A model generated the notes under the pieces. The model was not told the DNA's origin and ran no database searches. It saw nothing but the letters and a program-made list of their open reading frames with translations. The translations under genes were made by a program, and so were the position numbers. Shown one piece after another: positions 36,627-45,378 of a stretch of 64,000 bases of DNA (position 1 is its first letter; every line of letters starts with the position of its first letter). Source of the stretch: Paenibacillus aurantius (GTDB lineage Bacteria; Bacillota; Bacilli; Paenibacillales; NBRC-103111); NCBI RefSeq assembly GCF_032268605.1, contig NZ_CP130318.1, positions 310,001 through 374,000 of the forward strand. Reading direction: 5' to 3'.

Positions 36627-36646
36627 TTTTCTTTACGTAAAGAAAA
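36627..36646. terminator. perfect 20-bp palindrome, possible bidirectional terminator
   Basis: TTTTCTTTACGTAAAGAAAA is its own reverse complement and lies between two convergent genes, with flanking T/A runs on both sides. The stem is AT-rich, so termination is plausible but weak. Confidence 0.45.
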
Positions 36647-36674
36647 CAAAAAAGGATTAGCACATTCCCTTCCC

Positions 36675-37094
36675 CTAAAAGCTCTTATATTCCACCGGCG
36701 AAGAGAGTTGAATGTGCGTGGAGGATTTTCCATAGGGAAGTGCCTGGTCGATAAAAGCCTCCATCGTGCGGACCGATTCCGTGACCAGCTTCACCAGGTA
36801 GCTGTATTGCCCCGCGAGCCGGTGACACTCCATCACCTCGGGGTGGCCTTGGCAGAATTCCGCAAACGCCTTGCACCGTTCCGTCTCAAACAAAATGAAG
36901 GCCGTCACCCGTTTGTTCAACGCCTCCGGGTTCAACGCCGCCCGATACGCCTCGATAATGCCGCGCTCCTCCAGCTTCTTGACCCGTTCCGCCGCCGCGG
37001 GGGCGGTTAACCCGATGCGCTGGCCCAGCTCTTTCATGGAAAGGCGGGCGTTGGCCTGAAGCTCCTTTAAAATTCCCTGATCGACCTGGTCCAC
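36675..37094 (-). CDS. Lrp/AsnC-family transcriptional regulator
   Basis: DNA-binding protein of 139 residues. The N-terminal helix-turn-helix is LDQGILKELQANARLSMKEL-like (VDQGILKELQANARLSMKEL) followed by GLTAPAAAERVKKLEERGII. The C-terminal RAM ligand domain has the HRLAGQYSYLVKLVTES strand. Divergent from an isochorismatase-family hydrolase; a shared intergenic region of 145 bases suggests it controls that gene as well as itself. Confidence 0.92.
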   Translation of the reverse strand: MDQVDQGILKELQANARLSMKELGQRIGLTAPAAAERVKKLEERGIIEAYRAALNPEALNKRVTAFILFETERCKAFAEFCQGHPEVMECHRLAGQYSYLVKLVTESVRTMEAFIDQALPYGKSSTHIQLSSPVEYKSF

Positions 37095-37239
37095 GTGGAG
37101 GTCTCCTTTCTAAATAAAGCATTCCCTCTTATATTCCTTGCATTCTTAAGTCCATCCATTAAAACACATTGGCCATAGGGTGTAAATGAACTCCTCCTTT
37201 CGCTACAATGAGGGCATCGAAAAAACGGAGGCTGACGAC

Positions 37240-37797
37240 ATGAACCTGTTATCCCATACACCGCTGCTGATCATTGATGTTCAGAAGGCGTTCGACGATC
37301 CGAAATGGGGAGAGCGCAACCATCCGGAGGCCGAAGCGAATCTCAAGCTCCTGCTCGCCGCCTGGAGAGCCTCGGGAAGACCGGTTTGGTTCGTCCAGCA
37401 CCTCTCCCGGTCCGAATCTTCGCTGTTCCATCCCGATCAACCGACGTGTGCCTTTAAAGAAGGTCTGGAGCCGGTCGAGGGGGAGCCCGTCTTTCGCAAA
37501 ACGGTGAACAGCTCGTTCATTGGAACCGATCTGGAACCTTCTCTCCGGCGGTTGGGCTGTGAGCAGCTGGTGATCGCCGGCCTGACCACGAACCATTGCG
37601 TGGAGACGACCACCCGTATGGCGGGCAACCTCGGGTTCCAACCGATCCTGGTGGAGGATGCCTGCGCAACCTTCGGCCGCCGCGGTCCGGACGGGACCTA
37701 TTACCCTCCTGAGCAGATTCACGAGATGACCCTGGTGAACCTGCACGAGGAGTTCGCCCGCATCGCTACAACACGGGAAGTATTGGGGATGGTGTAA
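37240..37797 (+). CDS. cysteine hydrolase, isochorismatase family
   Basis: Protein of 185 residues with the catalytic triad of the family: Asp in LLIIDVQKAF, Lys in FRKTVNSSF and Cys in TNHCVETT, with the cis-peptide GLTTNHC before it. Members hydrolyse amides such as nicotinamide or N-carbamoyl compounds; the substrate is not decided by the sequence. ATG 37240 has GGAGG ten bases upstream. Divergent to the Lrp regulator. Confidence 0.9.
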   Translation: MNLLSHTPLLIIDVQKAFDDPKWGERNHPEAEANLKLLLAAWRASGRPVWFVQHLSRSESSLFHPDQPTCAFKEGLEPVEGEPVFRKTVNSSFIGTDLEPSLRRLGCEQLVIAGLTTNHCVETTTRMAGNLGFQPILVEDACATFGRRGPDGTYYPPEQIHEMTLVNLHEEFARIATTREVLGMV

Positions 37798-37866
37798 GTC
37801 ATCTGGCGGCTCGATTGCGGAAGCAGCTAAGCGGCCGCTCCCTTTTCCCGCTAATCTTTCCTATGG

Positions 37867-37884
37867 TATACTGTTTACAGTATA
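37867..37884. promoter_or_regulatory. TetR operator overlapping the tetR -10 box
   Basis: TATACTG-TTTA-CAGTATA: perfect 7-base arms. The left arm contains the likely -10 TATACT. The ACAGTATA half recurs in front of the MFS gene at 40525-40532. Confidence 0.65.
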
Positions 37885-37957
37885 AACATTTTTCGGGCGG
37901 CTTGGCTGCGACACCCGTATCCATAGCCGGCTTTGAATAACAGAGGGGGAAAAGCAG

Positions 37958-38764
37958 ATGGCCAAACCGGATATCACTCCAGAGGAAGCGGTGAAGCGGC
38001 TCCCCGCCGGTGCGGCGCTTGGCTGGGGCTTGGTGAAGCCGCCGCAGCGCGGACCTAAGCGGGAGATGAGCATTGAGCAAATCGTCCGGAAGGCGGTGGA
38101 CATCGCGGACAAGGATGGCTTGAGCGCCGTCTCGATGAACCGGGTGGCGTCGGAGCTCGGTTTCTCGGCGATGGCGCTCTACCGCTATATTCCGAGCAAG
38201 GATGATCTGCTGCTTCTCATGCAGGATGCGGTATGCGATATTCCGCTGCCGGATGAGAGACCTGCCCACGAATGGCGTGAAAGTATGCGGGAATACGTGA
38301 TGGCAACGATCGGCGTTTTTGTCGACCATCCGTGGTATGGGGACATCCCAATCTCCAGCCTGCCGATCCTGCCTAATACTTTGCAAATGGTGGATTGGGC
38401 GCTTCGCCCTTTGCGGGACATGCCTCTGGACGATTTCGAGAAAATGTCCATCGTTCTGCTCCTGAGCGGTTATGTCCGTTCCAGCGGAATGCTGAAGAGG
38501 GACATCCTCCGGGCGGTTCAGGCCGGTTCCAGTGAGGAAACGTTCAGCGGGGTCCCTTACTCGGCGGCGCTTAAGGCCTTGGTCAAGCCGGATCCCTATC
38601 CGAATCTGTATCCGATCGTCATGTCCGGCGTCTATACCGGAGAGAAGGAAAGCGAGAATACCGTCGGCGATGACATCGACTTCGGCTTGGAGCGGATTCT
38701 GGACGGGATTGAGCAGTATCTGGAGCGGAAAAAAACCGGCCGAAGGGACTCCAGCCAGGGGTAA
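37958..38764 (+). CDS. TetR-family transcriptional regulator
   Basis: Repressor of 268 residues. An N-terminal extension of about 35 residues precedes the TetR helix-turn-helix (IVRKAVDIADKDGLSAVSMN, VASELGFSAMALYRYIPSKD). The C-terminal half resembles the tetracycline-repressor C-terminal type (TetR_C). Convergent with a drug-efflux-type MFS gene whose promoter contains the same half-site, so it most likely represses that pump and itself. Ribosome site AGAGGGGGAAAAG. Confidence 0.9.
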   Translation: MAKPDITPEEAVKRLPAGAALGWGLVKPPQRGPKREMSIEQIVRKAVDIADKDGLSAVSMNRVASELGFSAMALYRYIPSKDDLLLLMQDAVCDIPLPDERPAHEWRESMREYVMATIGVFVDHPWYGDIPISSLPILPNTLQMVDWALRPLRDMPLDDFEKMSIVLLLSGYVRSSGMLKRDILRAVQAGSSEETFSGVPYSAALKALVKPDPYPNLYPIVMSGVYTGEKESENTVGDDIDFGLERILDGIEQYLERKKTGRRDSSQG

Positions 38765-38769
38765 GGGAT

Positions 38770-38823
38770 AAAAAAGACGACAGGGAAAGGCCGTGGCCTT
38801 TTCTCTGTCGTCTTTTTTATTTT
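38770..38823. terminator. strong bidirectional terminator
   Basis: AAAAGACGACAG..AAAGGCC and GGCCTTT..CTGTCGTCTTTT form a stem of about 20 bp with T-runs on both strands, between convergent tetR and MFS genes. Confidence 0.93.
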
Positions 38824-38838
38824 TGCGGCCTTATGCTA

Positions 38839-38930
38839 GTGCCTTATCCGGTAACTTTGTTGGCGAGAAAGTTTCGGTAGGCGCCCGAAGAATCATTTGG
38901 AAAGCAGAACCTCATTTGCAGATAAGGCAC
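38839..38930 (+). mobile_element. MITE-like element, copy 1
   Basis: A 92-bp element with terminal inverted repeats GTGCCTTATC / GATAAGGCAC, flanked by CTA on the left and TAG on the right. This fits TA duplication at a CTAG target. The right end supplies the G of the MFS gene's TAG stop codon on the minus strand. Internal bases match copies 2-4 (AACTTTGTTGGCGAGAAA near the left end, GGAAAGCAGAAC near the right). No coding capacity. Confidence 0.85.
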
Positions 38931-40477
38931 TAGGCGGCAGGGCTTATGATTTTCGTTTTCTCGCGGAGCATTACCGCCGTGGCGACCGAGGCCAGGAGCA
39001 GGATGACGCCGGCTGTGAGGGAGGTGGCGTGCATGGCCGTCATGAACGCTTCCCGCGAGGCCGTCATGACTTGAGCTGCCGCTTCAGTTGGCAGCTGCTG
39101 GGAAGCGGCGGAGGCGCCCGCAATGGTTTGCTTGGCGGCGGAGGCGGCCTCCGGCGAGAGGCCGGCCGGCAGAAGGGGCGATACGGTATGGCGGTAGATG
39201 GCCGAGAGGACGCAGCCGAGAAGCGCGATGCCGAAGGCGCCGCCGAGCTCGCTGGACGTTTCCAGGAGGCCCCCGACCGCTCCCGCCCGATCGGCCGGCG
39301 CCACCCCCACGACATAATCGGTGACGAGGGTCATGACCGATACGATTCCGGCTGCAACCAGTCCGGCGCCAACGAGCATGACCGTGAGCGGAGAGAAGCC
39401 TTCCAGCCGGACCTGGGTCAGGAGGACGAACCCGATCGCCGACAGCACGAACCCGGCGGCCATGATGCGGGGCCTTCCGTGCGTAATCGAGAGCTTGGCG
39501 GCTACCGGCGCCGCCGCCCCGACGGCAACCGAGGGCAGAATGCTCCACAGGGCGGCCGCAAGCGGCGAGTACCCCAGTACCGATTGGAGAAACTGGGTGT
39601 TGACCAGGGCGCTTGCCATAAGCGTGAAGGTGGCGATCAGGTTAATGAGGATGGAGCCTCCGGTCCGCCGCTCCATCAGCGCACGGATATCGATTAAAGG
39701 GTTGGGGATCGTCCATTGACGCATGACAAAGACAAAACCGAAGAACAGACCGGCGGCGAGCATCCCGGCAGGAAAGGGGGCCCAGCCCTCCTCGGCGAGT
39801 GTTTTGACACCGTAAGTTACGGGCAGGATGGCAAGAAGCGCCAGGAGTGAACTGAAAGCATCGATCCGTGTGCGATCCGCGCTGCGGGACTCCGGGAGCA
39901 GGAAGGGGGCTGTCAGAAGCAGCAGCGCCATGGCGGGGAGGTTAAGGAGGAAAACCGAGCCCCAAGAATAGGCTTGGATGAGCAGGCCGCCGATAATCGG
40001 CCCGACCGTGACCCCGCCGGCCATGACGGCGCTCCAGACCGACATCGCCTTGGTCCGCTGATCGGGATCTTGGAACATCGTGCGGACGAGAGCCAGCGTC
40101 GACGGCATGAGGGTGGCTCCCGCAATGCCGAGAACGCCGCGGGCCGCAATCAGGGATTCGGCCGTCTGGGAGAACGCGGCGAACAACGAGCACAGGGCAA
40201 ATCCCACGGAGCCCAGCATCAACAGGCGCCGGCGCCCGATCCGGTCGCCAACAGCTCCCATGGTCAGCAGCAGACCGGCGAGAACAAAGCCGTAAATGTC
40301 GAAAATCCATAATTGTTGGACGGCCGTCGGACGCAAATCCGCGGCGATGTCCGGCGCGGCGAAAAACAGAACGGACACGTCCATCGATACGATCATCAGG
40401 GGGAGACACAGCACGCATAGCGCGATCCATTCCTTGCGTCCGGCCGGCTTGACGGCGACAGTGGTTGCGGTAGTCAT
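38930..40477 (-). CDS. MFS drug transporter, DHA2 (14-TM) family
   Basis: Inner-membrane proton-coupled efflux pump, 515 residues with about 14 helices. Motif A is GAVGDRIGRRRLLMLG, motif C region is VMAGGVTVGPIIGGLL, and the N terminus (SMDVSVLFFAAPDIAADL) matches QacA/SmvA-type multidrug pumps. The ATG is preceded by AAGGAGAGGG. The stop codon TAG is formed at the edge of a MITE-like element. The upstream region has TetR-like half-sites, and tetR lies convergent at the 3' side. Confidence 0.92.
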   Translation of the reverse strand: MTTATTVAVKPAGRKEWIALCVLCLPLMIVSMDVSVLFFAAPDIAADLRPTAVQQLWIFDIYGFVLAGLLLTMGAVGDRIGRRRLLMLGSVGFALCSLFAAFSQTAESLIAARGVLGIAGATLMPSTLALVRTMFQDPDQRTKAMSVWSAVMAGGVTVGPIIGGLLIQAYSWGSVFLLNLPAMALLLLTAPFLLPESRSADRTRIDAFSSLLALLAILPVTYGVKTLAEEGWAPFPAGMLAAGLFFGFVFVMRQWTIPNPLIDIRALMERRTGGSILINLIATFTLMASALVNTQFLQSVLGYSPLAAALWSILPSVAVGAAAPVAAKLSITHGRPRIMAAGFVLSAIGFVLLTQVRLEGFSPLTVMLVGAGLVAAGIVSVMTLVTDYVVGVAPADRAGAVGGLLETSSELGGAFGIALLGCVLSAIYRHTVSPLLPAGLSPEAASAAKQTIAGASAASQQLPTEAAAQVMTASREAFMTAMHATSLTAGVILLLASVATAVMLREKTKIISPAA

Positions 40478-40508
40478 GAATACCCTCTCCTTACTGTTTA
40501 TTATATAA

Positions 40509-40532
40509 ACTGTAACTTATGTACACAGTATA
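40509..40532. promoter_or_regulatory. putative TetR operator of MFS gene
   Basis: ACTGT-N11-ACAGT inverted repeat whose right half extends to ACAGTATA, identical to one arm of the tetR operator. A further inverted repeat GTTTAT/ATAAAC lies just left at 40495-40509. Confidence 0.5.
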
Positions 40533-40737
40533 TGAATTAAACAGTTATTGGTCAATACCCAAAATTCATTGTATGAGAGGACACGGAATCCTACCGATTT
40601 TCGGCTGGAGGGTTAAAAGGATTGACAGGAACAAGGCGGGGTTCTTATGCTGAGGTTAATTGTTCCGTACTGCGGCTTTCCTTATGTCCGAACAGGGCGG
40701 TTTCGGGCATTTGCTTACGGGAGGAGGGATCCACGTC

Positions 40738-41292
40738 ATGAAACCAAGCATCCGGAAATACCAATGGTTCCTTCGCTCGAAGCTTCCTTACGTGAGCATC
40801 TTTATGTACATCACCATCGTCTGCGCGCTCGTGCTGATCATCTCGACCTATGTCCTGTATTATTTATTTTCCAAAACGATGATCAGGGAATACGGCAATC
40901 AATCGGCCAATCTGCTGCAGAAGGATGCCCAGAGTGCGGAGTTTCTGCTGGATTGGACGCTCTCCTACGCGCTGCAGACCCGGAACGACCCTGTCATTTT
41001 ACCGTTCGTGCAGCGCAATTATGAGAATGACTGTTTGAACTATGAAGTGTGGAGCCGGCTGAAAAATTTAATGGACAGCCATCCGTTTGTCGATTCCATC
41101 TATTTGATCAACGGCTATAACGGCAATATTCTGGATACCCGGACGGGAGTAAGCCGGCAGAACCAATTTTATGATTCGGACATCTTCGAAATCTTGAAAT
41201 CCCGCTCCACGAACATGTCCCAATTGATCGTCCCCCGGGAACTGAACACTGAGCATGCGCCTCGGCGGACGAGAACGAAAGAGCATGAATAG
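40738..41292 (+). pseudogene. 3'-truncated membrane sensor of AraC-type regulator
   Basis: The 184-codon frame encodes only the start of a large membrane-bound regulator of the same kind as at 15259. It has transmembrane helix 1 (YVSIFMYITIVCALVLIISTYVL-type segment, residues 18-42) and about 120 residues of extracytoplasmic sensor (LLDWTLSYALQ, LNYEVWSRLKNLM, VDSIYLINGYNG). The second helix, linker and AraC DNA-binding domain are absent. The last 12 residues are Arg/His/Glu-rich and unlike the family, and a terminator follows within 40 bases. I infer a deletion that fused the 5' third to unrelated DNA. Ribosome site GGAGGAGGG. Confidence 0.75.
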
Positions 41293-41329
41293 AGCGAAGC
41301 CGGACTAGCGCCAGCGAAGCTTCGAATTA

Positions 41330-41363
41330 GAGGTAAAGGGTTGCGACCCTTTGCCTCTTTTTT
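41330..41363 (+). terminator. terminator
   Basis: AGGTAAAGGG and CCCTTTGCCT pair (one G-T) around six bases, followed by a six-T run. Probably the original terminator of the truncated regulator locus. Confidence 0.85.
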
Positions 41364-41563
41364 GCGGCCATAACGATCCGCAGGGAACATACAAAGGTTA
41401 AAGCCGGTTGCGTGCCGGTGTCACCCTGAAGAACCGCATAGGCCGACCTTTTTTTACGCACGGAATGCAATCCTTTCCGCGGAGGGTGCCGATAATGGCG
41501 TGTACTCCAGGAGGCCGGGGAGCTAAAATGGATTCATAGAGAGAAGGGAAGGGTTGTGAAAGC

Positions 41564-42619
41564 ATGCATGAAGTCGAGGTGGCTGTCATTGGCGCGGGCC
41601 AGGCCGGACTGGCGGCGGGGTATTATTTAAAGAAACGGAAGGTTTCTTTCGTTATCCTCGGACAGGAAGAGCGGGTGGGGGACAGCTGGCGGAACCGGTA
41701 CGATTCCCTGCAATTGTTTACCCCGAGGTGGTACAGCGGCCTGCCCGGCGATCCGCTTAGAGGAGAACGCAGCGGCTATGCCTCGAAGGAGGAGATTGCG
41801 GATTATCTGGAGGGGTATGCGGACCGCTGGACGCTTCCGGTTGAGCTGGGGACACAGGTTCAGGCTATGGAGCCGGCCGACCGGGCCTTTCTTCTTACTA
41901 CGAGCCGGGGCGTCTATAAGGCAAAGAAGGTCATTGTGGCGACAGGCCCGTTCCAGAAGCCGTACCTTCCGGAAATGGCGGGCGGCGTGTCCGGCGAGGT
42001 CTTCCAGCTGCATACGTCCGATTACCGGAATGGGGAGCAGCTGAAGCCCGGGCCGGTTCTGGTGGTCGGGTCGGGCAATTCGGGCGCGCAAATTGCCGTG
42101 GAGCTAAGCCAAGGAAGGGAGCGGGAGGTTTACTTGTCGGCCGGACACAAGCTATCGATCGCCCCGCAGAAAGTTCTCGGTCTAAGCGTCTTCTGGTGGT
42201 TTCGGAGGCTGGGCCTCCTGTATGCGCCCACTGACAGCCGGATAGGCCGGATGGTTCGTGGCCGGGGTGAGCCGGTCTTTGATACGGGCCTGTCCGGCGC
42301 GCTGGCCAAAGGGGATATCGTGCTGAAAGCACGCAGCACCCGGGCGGAAGGCCGAGCCTTCTGGTTCGAGGACGAAGCCGCTCCCGTACAGGTTTCCAAT
42401 GTGATATGGGCCACGGGGTTTCGGAGCGATTACCGCTGGATTCAGGTTCACTCGGCAATTGATCCAGCGGGCATGCCCATCCACCGGCAGGGAGAAAGCC
42501 CGGTCCAAGGGCTGTTCTTCCTCGGCTTGCCTTGGATGCGCAGCCGGGCCTCCGCGCTGATCGGAGGAGTAGGGGTGGACGCAAGCTATATCGTAGATCG
42601 CTTGTTTCAGCAGGAGTAA
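41564..42619 (+). CDS. flavin-containing monooxygenase / FAD-NAD(P) oxidoreductase
   Basis: Soluble flavoprotein of 351 residues. FAD motif VIGAGQAGLAAGYYL at the N terminus, NADPH motif VVGSGNSGAQIAVEL near residue 165, and the ATGF segment (VIWATGFRSDY) typical of flavin monooxygenases of the CzcO/YhfE-like group. Such enzymes oxygenate small S/N compounds or ketones; substrate unknown. ATG 41564 follows a modest GGGAAGGG. No operon partner. Confidence 0.88.
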   Translation: MHEVEVAVIGAGQAGLAAGYYLKKRKVSFVILGQEERVGDSWRNRYDSLQLFTPRWYSGLPGDPLRGERSGYASKEEIADYLEGYADRWTLPVELGTQVQAMEPADRAFLLTTSRGVYKAKKVIVATGPFQKPYLPEMAGGVSGEVFQLHTSDYRNGEQLKPGPVLVVGSGNSGAQIAVELSQGREREVYLSAGHKLSIAPQKVLGLSVFWWFRRLGLLYAPTDSRIGRMVRGRGEPVFDTGLSGALAKGDIVLKARSTRAEGRAFWFEDEAAPVQVSNVIWATGFRSDYRWIQVHSAIDPAGMPIHRQGESPVQGLFFLGLPWMRSRASALIGGVGVDASYIVDRLFQQE

Positions 42620-42781
42620 GGCGGGACGGTTCGTTCACCGTGCCGGCAAGCAAGGTCAAAAGAGAGAGCGAGCATGCAGGGAAGGGACATACTGGTCGAG
42701 GACCAAGCCTGTCCCGCCTGTACGAGTCTCGTTTTCCAATGGAGGGACGTAACGGCTTGCGAGAACGGAGAGAGGCGTCCC

Positions 42782-42971
42782 ACGCTAACGAACCGGGAGA
42801 GCGCTGTTTGGCGTAAAAAGGACATTTAGCATGGATAACGAATCGACGTAGCGTTAATCGCCCTCCGGGGCTCCTTTTGGCCCTATATCGGCTTTGATAA
42901 CGTTCTGGCGGTTCGTTAGAACGGGCGAAGGGCCGTTTTCGGGCAATTAAGACGACCGGGATTCGTTAGAG
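42782..42971. repeat. cluster of CTAACGAA palindromic repeat units
   Basis: Four units carrying the core TAACGAAYC lie in about 190 bp: two on the plus strand (CTAACGAACC at 42784, ATAACGAATCG at 42835) and two on the minus strand (TTCGTTAGA at 42912 and 42963). They alternate with GC-rich arms (GAGAGCGCTG, GAACGGGCG, GAGCGATAAGCGCC). The outer pair also share CCGGG and GCGCCAAACG/GTTTGGCG, so they mirror each other. No coding potential. The rest of the 42620-43149 gap holds an 8-bp inverted repeat GGCGGGAC/GTCCCGCC near 42620 and 42713 and no gene. Confidence 0.6.
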
Positions 42972-43149
42972 CGATAAGCGCCAAACGCCCGGGCACGCGG
43001 ACAACCTTAGGGGCGGACTTCTGCGTGAAGGTGCATTCTCCGAAAGAAAAAGCCCACCAAGGTGAAAGAATCGGTAGTCAAAAATTACTAAAATATGGTA
43101 AAATAGGAGGTGTTGTTCTATATAACGAACATTGAAGGAGGCTTTTGTC

Positions 43150-44985
43150 TTGAGAAGAAGATGGGCGGCAAGGCTGGGTTTGGCGGTATTGGTGGTTCTG
43201 TTGGGTTTGGTGTATAGCCCTTCAGCGAGGGCGGAGTGGGAGGACCCGTTTGTTACCCCGTATCCCTTGGAGGGGACGATCACCGATGAAACGGGGGCAC
43301 CCGTCGGGGGCGTGACCCTTACGGCGGTCTCGCCTTACATCCTGTATCACTCCGGCCAGCGGGAGTTGGGAAGCGCGACGACCGATGCGAACGGGCATTA
43401 CCGGATGGAGCCGTTTCTTAGGTTCTTTAATGATCAGAATGGGATCGGATCGTATATCACCTTCCAGCTTAAAGGATATCCCGTCATCCGCTATCTAGGC
43501 GGACGGACCCAATTCGACTTTCAATTTCCGTCCACCTTGGGGCGGGCAGAAGGAAAGATAACGATTGAAGGGACGGAGCTGCCCAATCCGGGGCTGCCGG
43601 TTCAGGTGGGTATGCGGATGAACAAAGGAGAGATTTACCGGCTGGGTACAGGAGTGACGGACGACCAAGGCCGCTACGCCATCTCCTACATCCCGGCGGA
43701 CTTCACGACCTATGATGAGCGGGGAGCCGTGGTCGTTAGCGAATATACCCAGAACAACCGGTTCTACGATGCGACCTCCGCTTTGCCGGCTGCACCGGAA
43801 ACGGTATACGGTTACGTTGCTTCGTCGTACGGTTTCCCTTTAAAGGCCTCCATCAAGTCCGGGGGAAGGCTTTACAGCACCGATGAAAGAGGAGGCTTTG
43901 CCATCCGCCAAGGGGATACCTCCCTTCATCCTTATAAATTCACAGCGGACGGATATGTCCCTTACGAAACAACGCTGGGTCCCGGCGGACCGCAAGTGAT
44001 CAATCTGGAATTCATCAATGTGCCCCCTACGGTTACGGCGAACACCGATCGTAATCCTGACCGCAACGGCTGGTACAACCGGGACGTGACGGTGACATTC
44101 GAAGCGCAGGACAGCAACCCTTACCAAACGGTTACGGTAGACCCGCCCAAAACCGTCACGACGGAAGGCAAGGACCAGCTTATTACCGGGTCAGCAACCG
44201 ATGAAGGGGGATTAACGGGCTCTGGGTCGATATCCATCAGCCTTGACAAAACGCCTCCAGCCACGAAGGCTTTTCTTGGGCCGGTAACATCCGGGTCCTG
44301 GCGAAGTACAGCCACCATGACGCTGACCGCTGAGGATAGCCTCTCCGGAGTGGATACGACCGAATACAGCTTGGACAACGGGCAGACCTGGACGGCTTAC
44401 AAAATGCCTGTAAACCTCGACAAGGAAGGAAGCTACGCCGTTCTCTACCTTTCCCTGGACATAGCGGGCAACCAGGAGGTACCGAAGACTCTTGCCGTGC
44501 AGTTGGACCGGACCGCTCCGGTTATCCAGGTCACCGCTCCCTTAAAGGAGCGTTACAGGGATTCAGCCGATCTGGTCATCTCCTATAAGGCTGAGGACGG
44601 CTTATCGGGGATAGACCCGGCGAAAACGGCAGCTACTCTGGACGGAAAGCAGGTGGCTAACGGCACCTCCCTAGCCCTGTATACCCTTCCCCTCGGCACG
44701 CACACTTTCAAGGTCACAGCAGTGGATCAGGCGGGGAACGAGGCTGTTCTGGAATACACGTTCGAAACGTTCGCGGATGGGACCTCGCTGAAAGCCCTCT
44801 TTAACCGGTTTGCGGGCGATGGGAAGATTAAAGCACCGATCGCCAATACTCTATCCAAGAAGCTGGAAGACAACCAGCTCAAACCCTTCCTCTCGTTGTT
44901 AAAGGCTCAGCGGGGCAAGGCCGTCGAGGCGATAGCGGCGGATTATTTGGAAAGGGATGCCAAAGCCCTGATGGGGGCCGATTAA
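43150..44985 (+). CDS. secreted multi-domain Ig-like protein
   Basis: Exported protein of 611 residues. Signal peptide residues 1-28 (LGLAVLVVLLGLVYSPSARA). Carboxypeptidase-regulatory-like beta-sandwich modules follow (GTITDETGAPVGGVTLTAVS; TTDANGHYRMEPF; TDDQGRYAISY). Two Ig-like repeats contain DSLSGVDTTEYSLDNGQTW and DGLSGIDPAKTAATLDGKQV, each ending in a DxAGNQE/DQAGNEA strand. A C-terminal helical region resembles FIMAH/FIVAR-type repeats (LKALFNRFAGDGKIKAPIAN). No enzyme domain and no anchor are seen. TTG 43150 is preferred since AAGGAGG lies at 43135-43141. Likely a cell-envelope binding protein. Confidence 0.8.
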   Translation: MRRRWAARLGLAVLVVLLGLVYSPSARAEWEDPFVTPYPLEGTITDETGAPVGGVTLTAVSPYILYHSGQRELGSATTDANGHYRMEPFLRFFNDQNGIGSYITFQLKGYPVIRYLGGRTQFDFQFPSTLGRAEGKITIEGTELPNPGLPVQVGMRMNKGEIYRLGTGVTDDQGRYAISYIPADFTTYDERGAVVVSEYTQNNRFYDATSALPAAPETVYGYVASSYGFPLKASIKSGGRLYSTDERGGFAIRQGDTSLHPYKFTADGYVPYETTLGPGGPQVINLEFINVPPTVTANTDRNPDRNGWYNRDVTVTFEAQDSNPYQTVTVDPPKTVTTEGKDQLITGSATDEGGLTGSGSISISLDKTPPATKAFLGPVTSGSWRSTATMTLTAEDSLSGVDTTEYSLDNGQTWTAYKMPVNLDKEGSYAVLYLSLDIAGNQEVPKTLAVQLDRTAPVIQVTAPLKERYRDSADLVISYKAEDGLSGIDPAKTAATLDGKQVANGTSLALYTLPLGTHTFKVTAVDQAGNEAVLEYTFETFADGTSLKALFNRFAGDGKIKAPIANTLSKKLEDNQLKPFLSLLKAQRGKAVEAIAADYLERDAKALMGAD

Positions 44986-45014
44986 GCCGCAAGCCACCGT
45001 TCGCCTGCTCCCCT

Positions 45015-45052
45015 AAAAAAGCCGTTCCGGACTCGTTCCGGTCGGCTTTTTT
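45015..45052 (+). terminator. terminator of secreted-protein gene
   Basis: AAAAAAGCCG and CGGCTTTTTT enclose an inner TTCCGG/CCGGT pairing; bidirectional in form. Confidence 0.85.
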
Positions 45053-45206
45053 GGTTACTAGCGGGGACTTCTCCCTACCGGTTATCTGCTGCCGGTACGG
45101 ATGCTAGGCTTTCGCTAAACGGCCGCGGTCATTTTGTCACCGGGGAAAATCGGCTTGGAAGGAACCTCCACTAGAAGTAAACTGGTATAAAGAGCAGCGA
45201 GAAGCG

Positions 45207-45240
45207 TTCCTCCAAGGCCAGCCGGAGGAAGAGGTTTTTT
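45207..45240 (+). terminator. terminator-like hairpin ahead of sseB
   Basis: TTCCTCC and GGAGGAA pair around 10 bases, followed by GAGG and six Ts. No gene ends here; it lies between the previous terminator and MITE copy 2. It may end a short unrecognised RNA or be a leader element of sseB. Confidence 0.55.
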
Positions 45241-45287
45241 CCTACAGCAGGGCGGTCAGGGGCCCTTCCAACGGGTAATGGCTACTA

Positions 45288-45378
45288 GTGCCTTATCCGT
45301 GAGTGTTGTTCGGCTTGCCTAATGATTTTTGCGAGCCTACAGAGAGTTTCTCTCCAACAAAGTTACCGGATAAGGCAC
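45288..45378 (-). mobile_element. MITE-like element, copy 2 (inverted)
   Basis: A 91-bp element in the opposite orientation to the other copies. Ends GTGCCTTATCCG / CGGATAAGGCAC, 12-bp perfect inverted repeats, flanked by CTA and TAG. Its right end is CCAACAAAGTTACCGGATAA, the reverse complement of the left end of copies 1 and 4. Lies 36 bases upstream of sseB and may carry or disturb its promoter. Confidence 0.85.

Noticed and set aside
38897-39697. 266-codon frame antisense to the MFS gene
   Set aside because: Gly/Arg/Asp-rich shadow with no family resemblance, starting inside a MITE.
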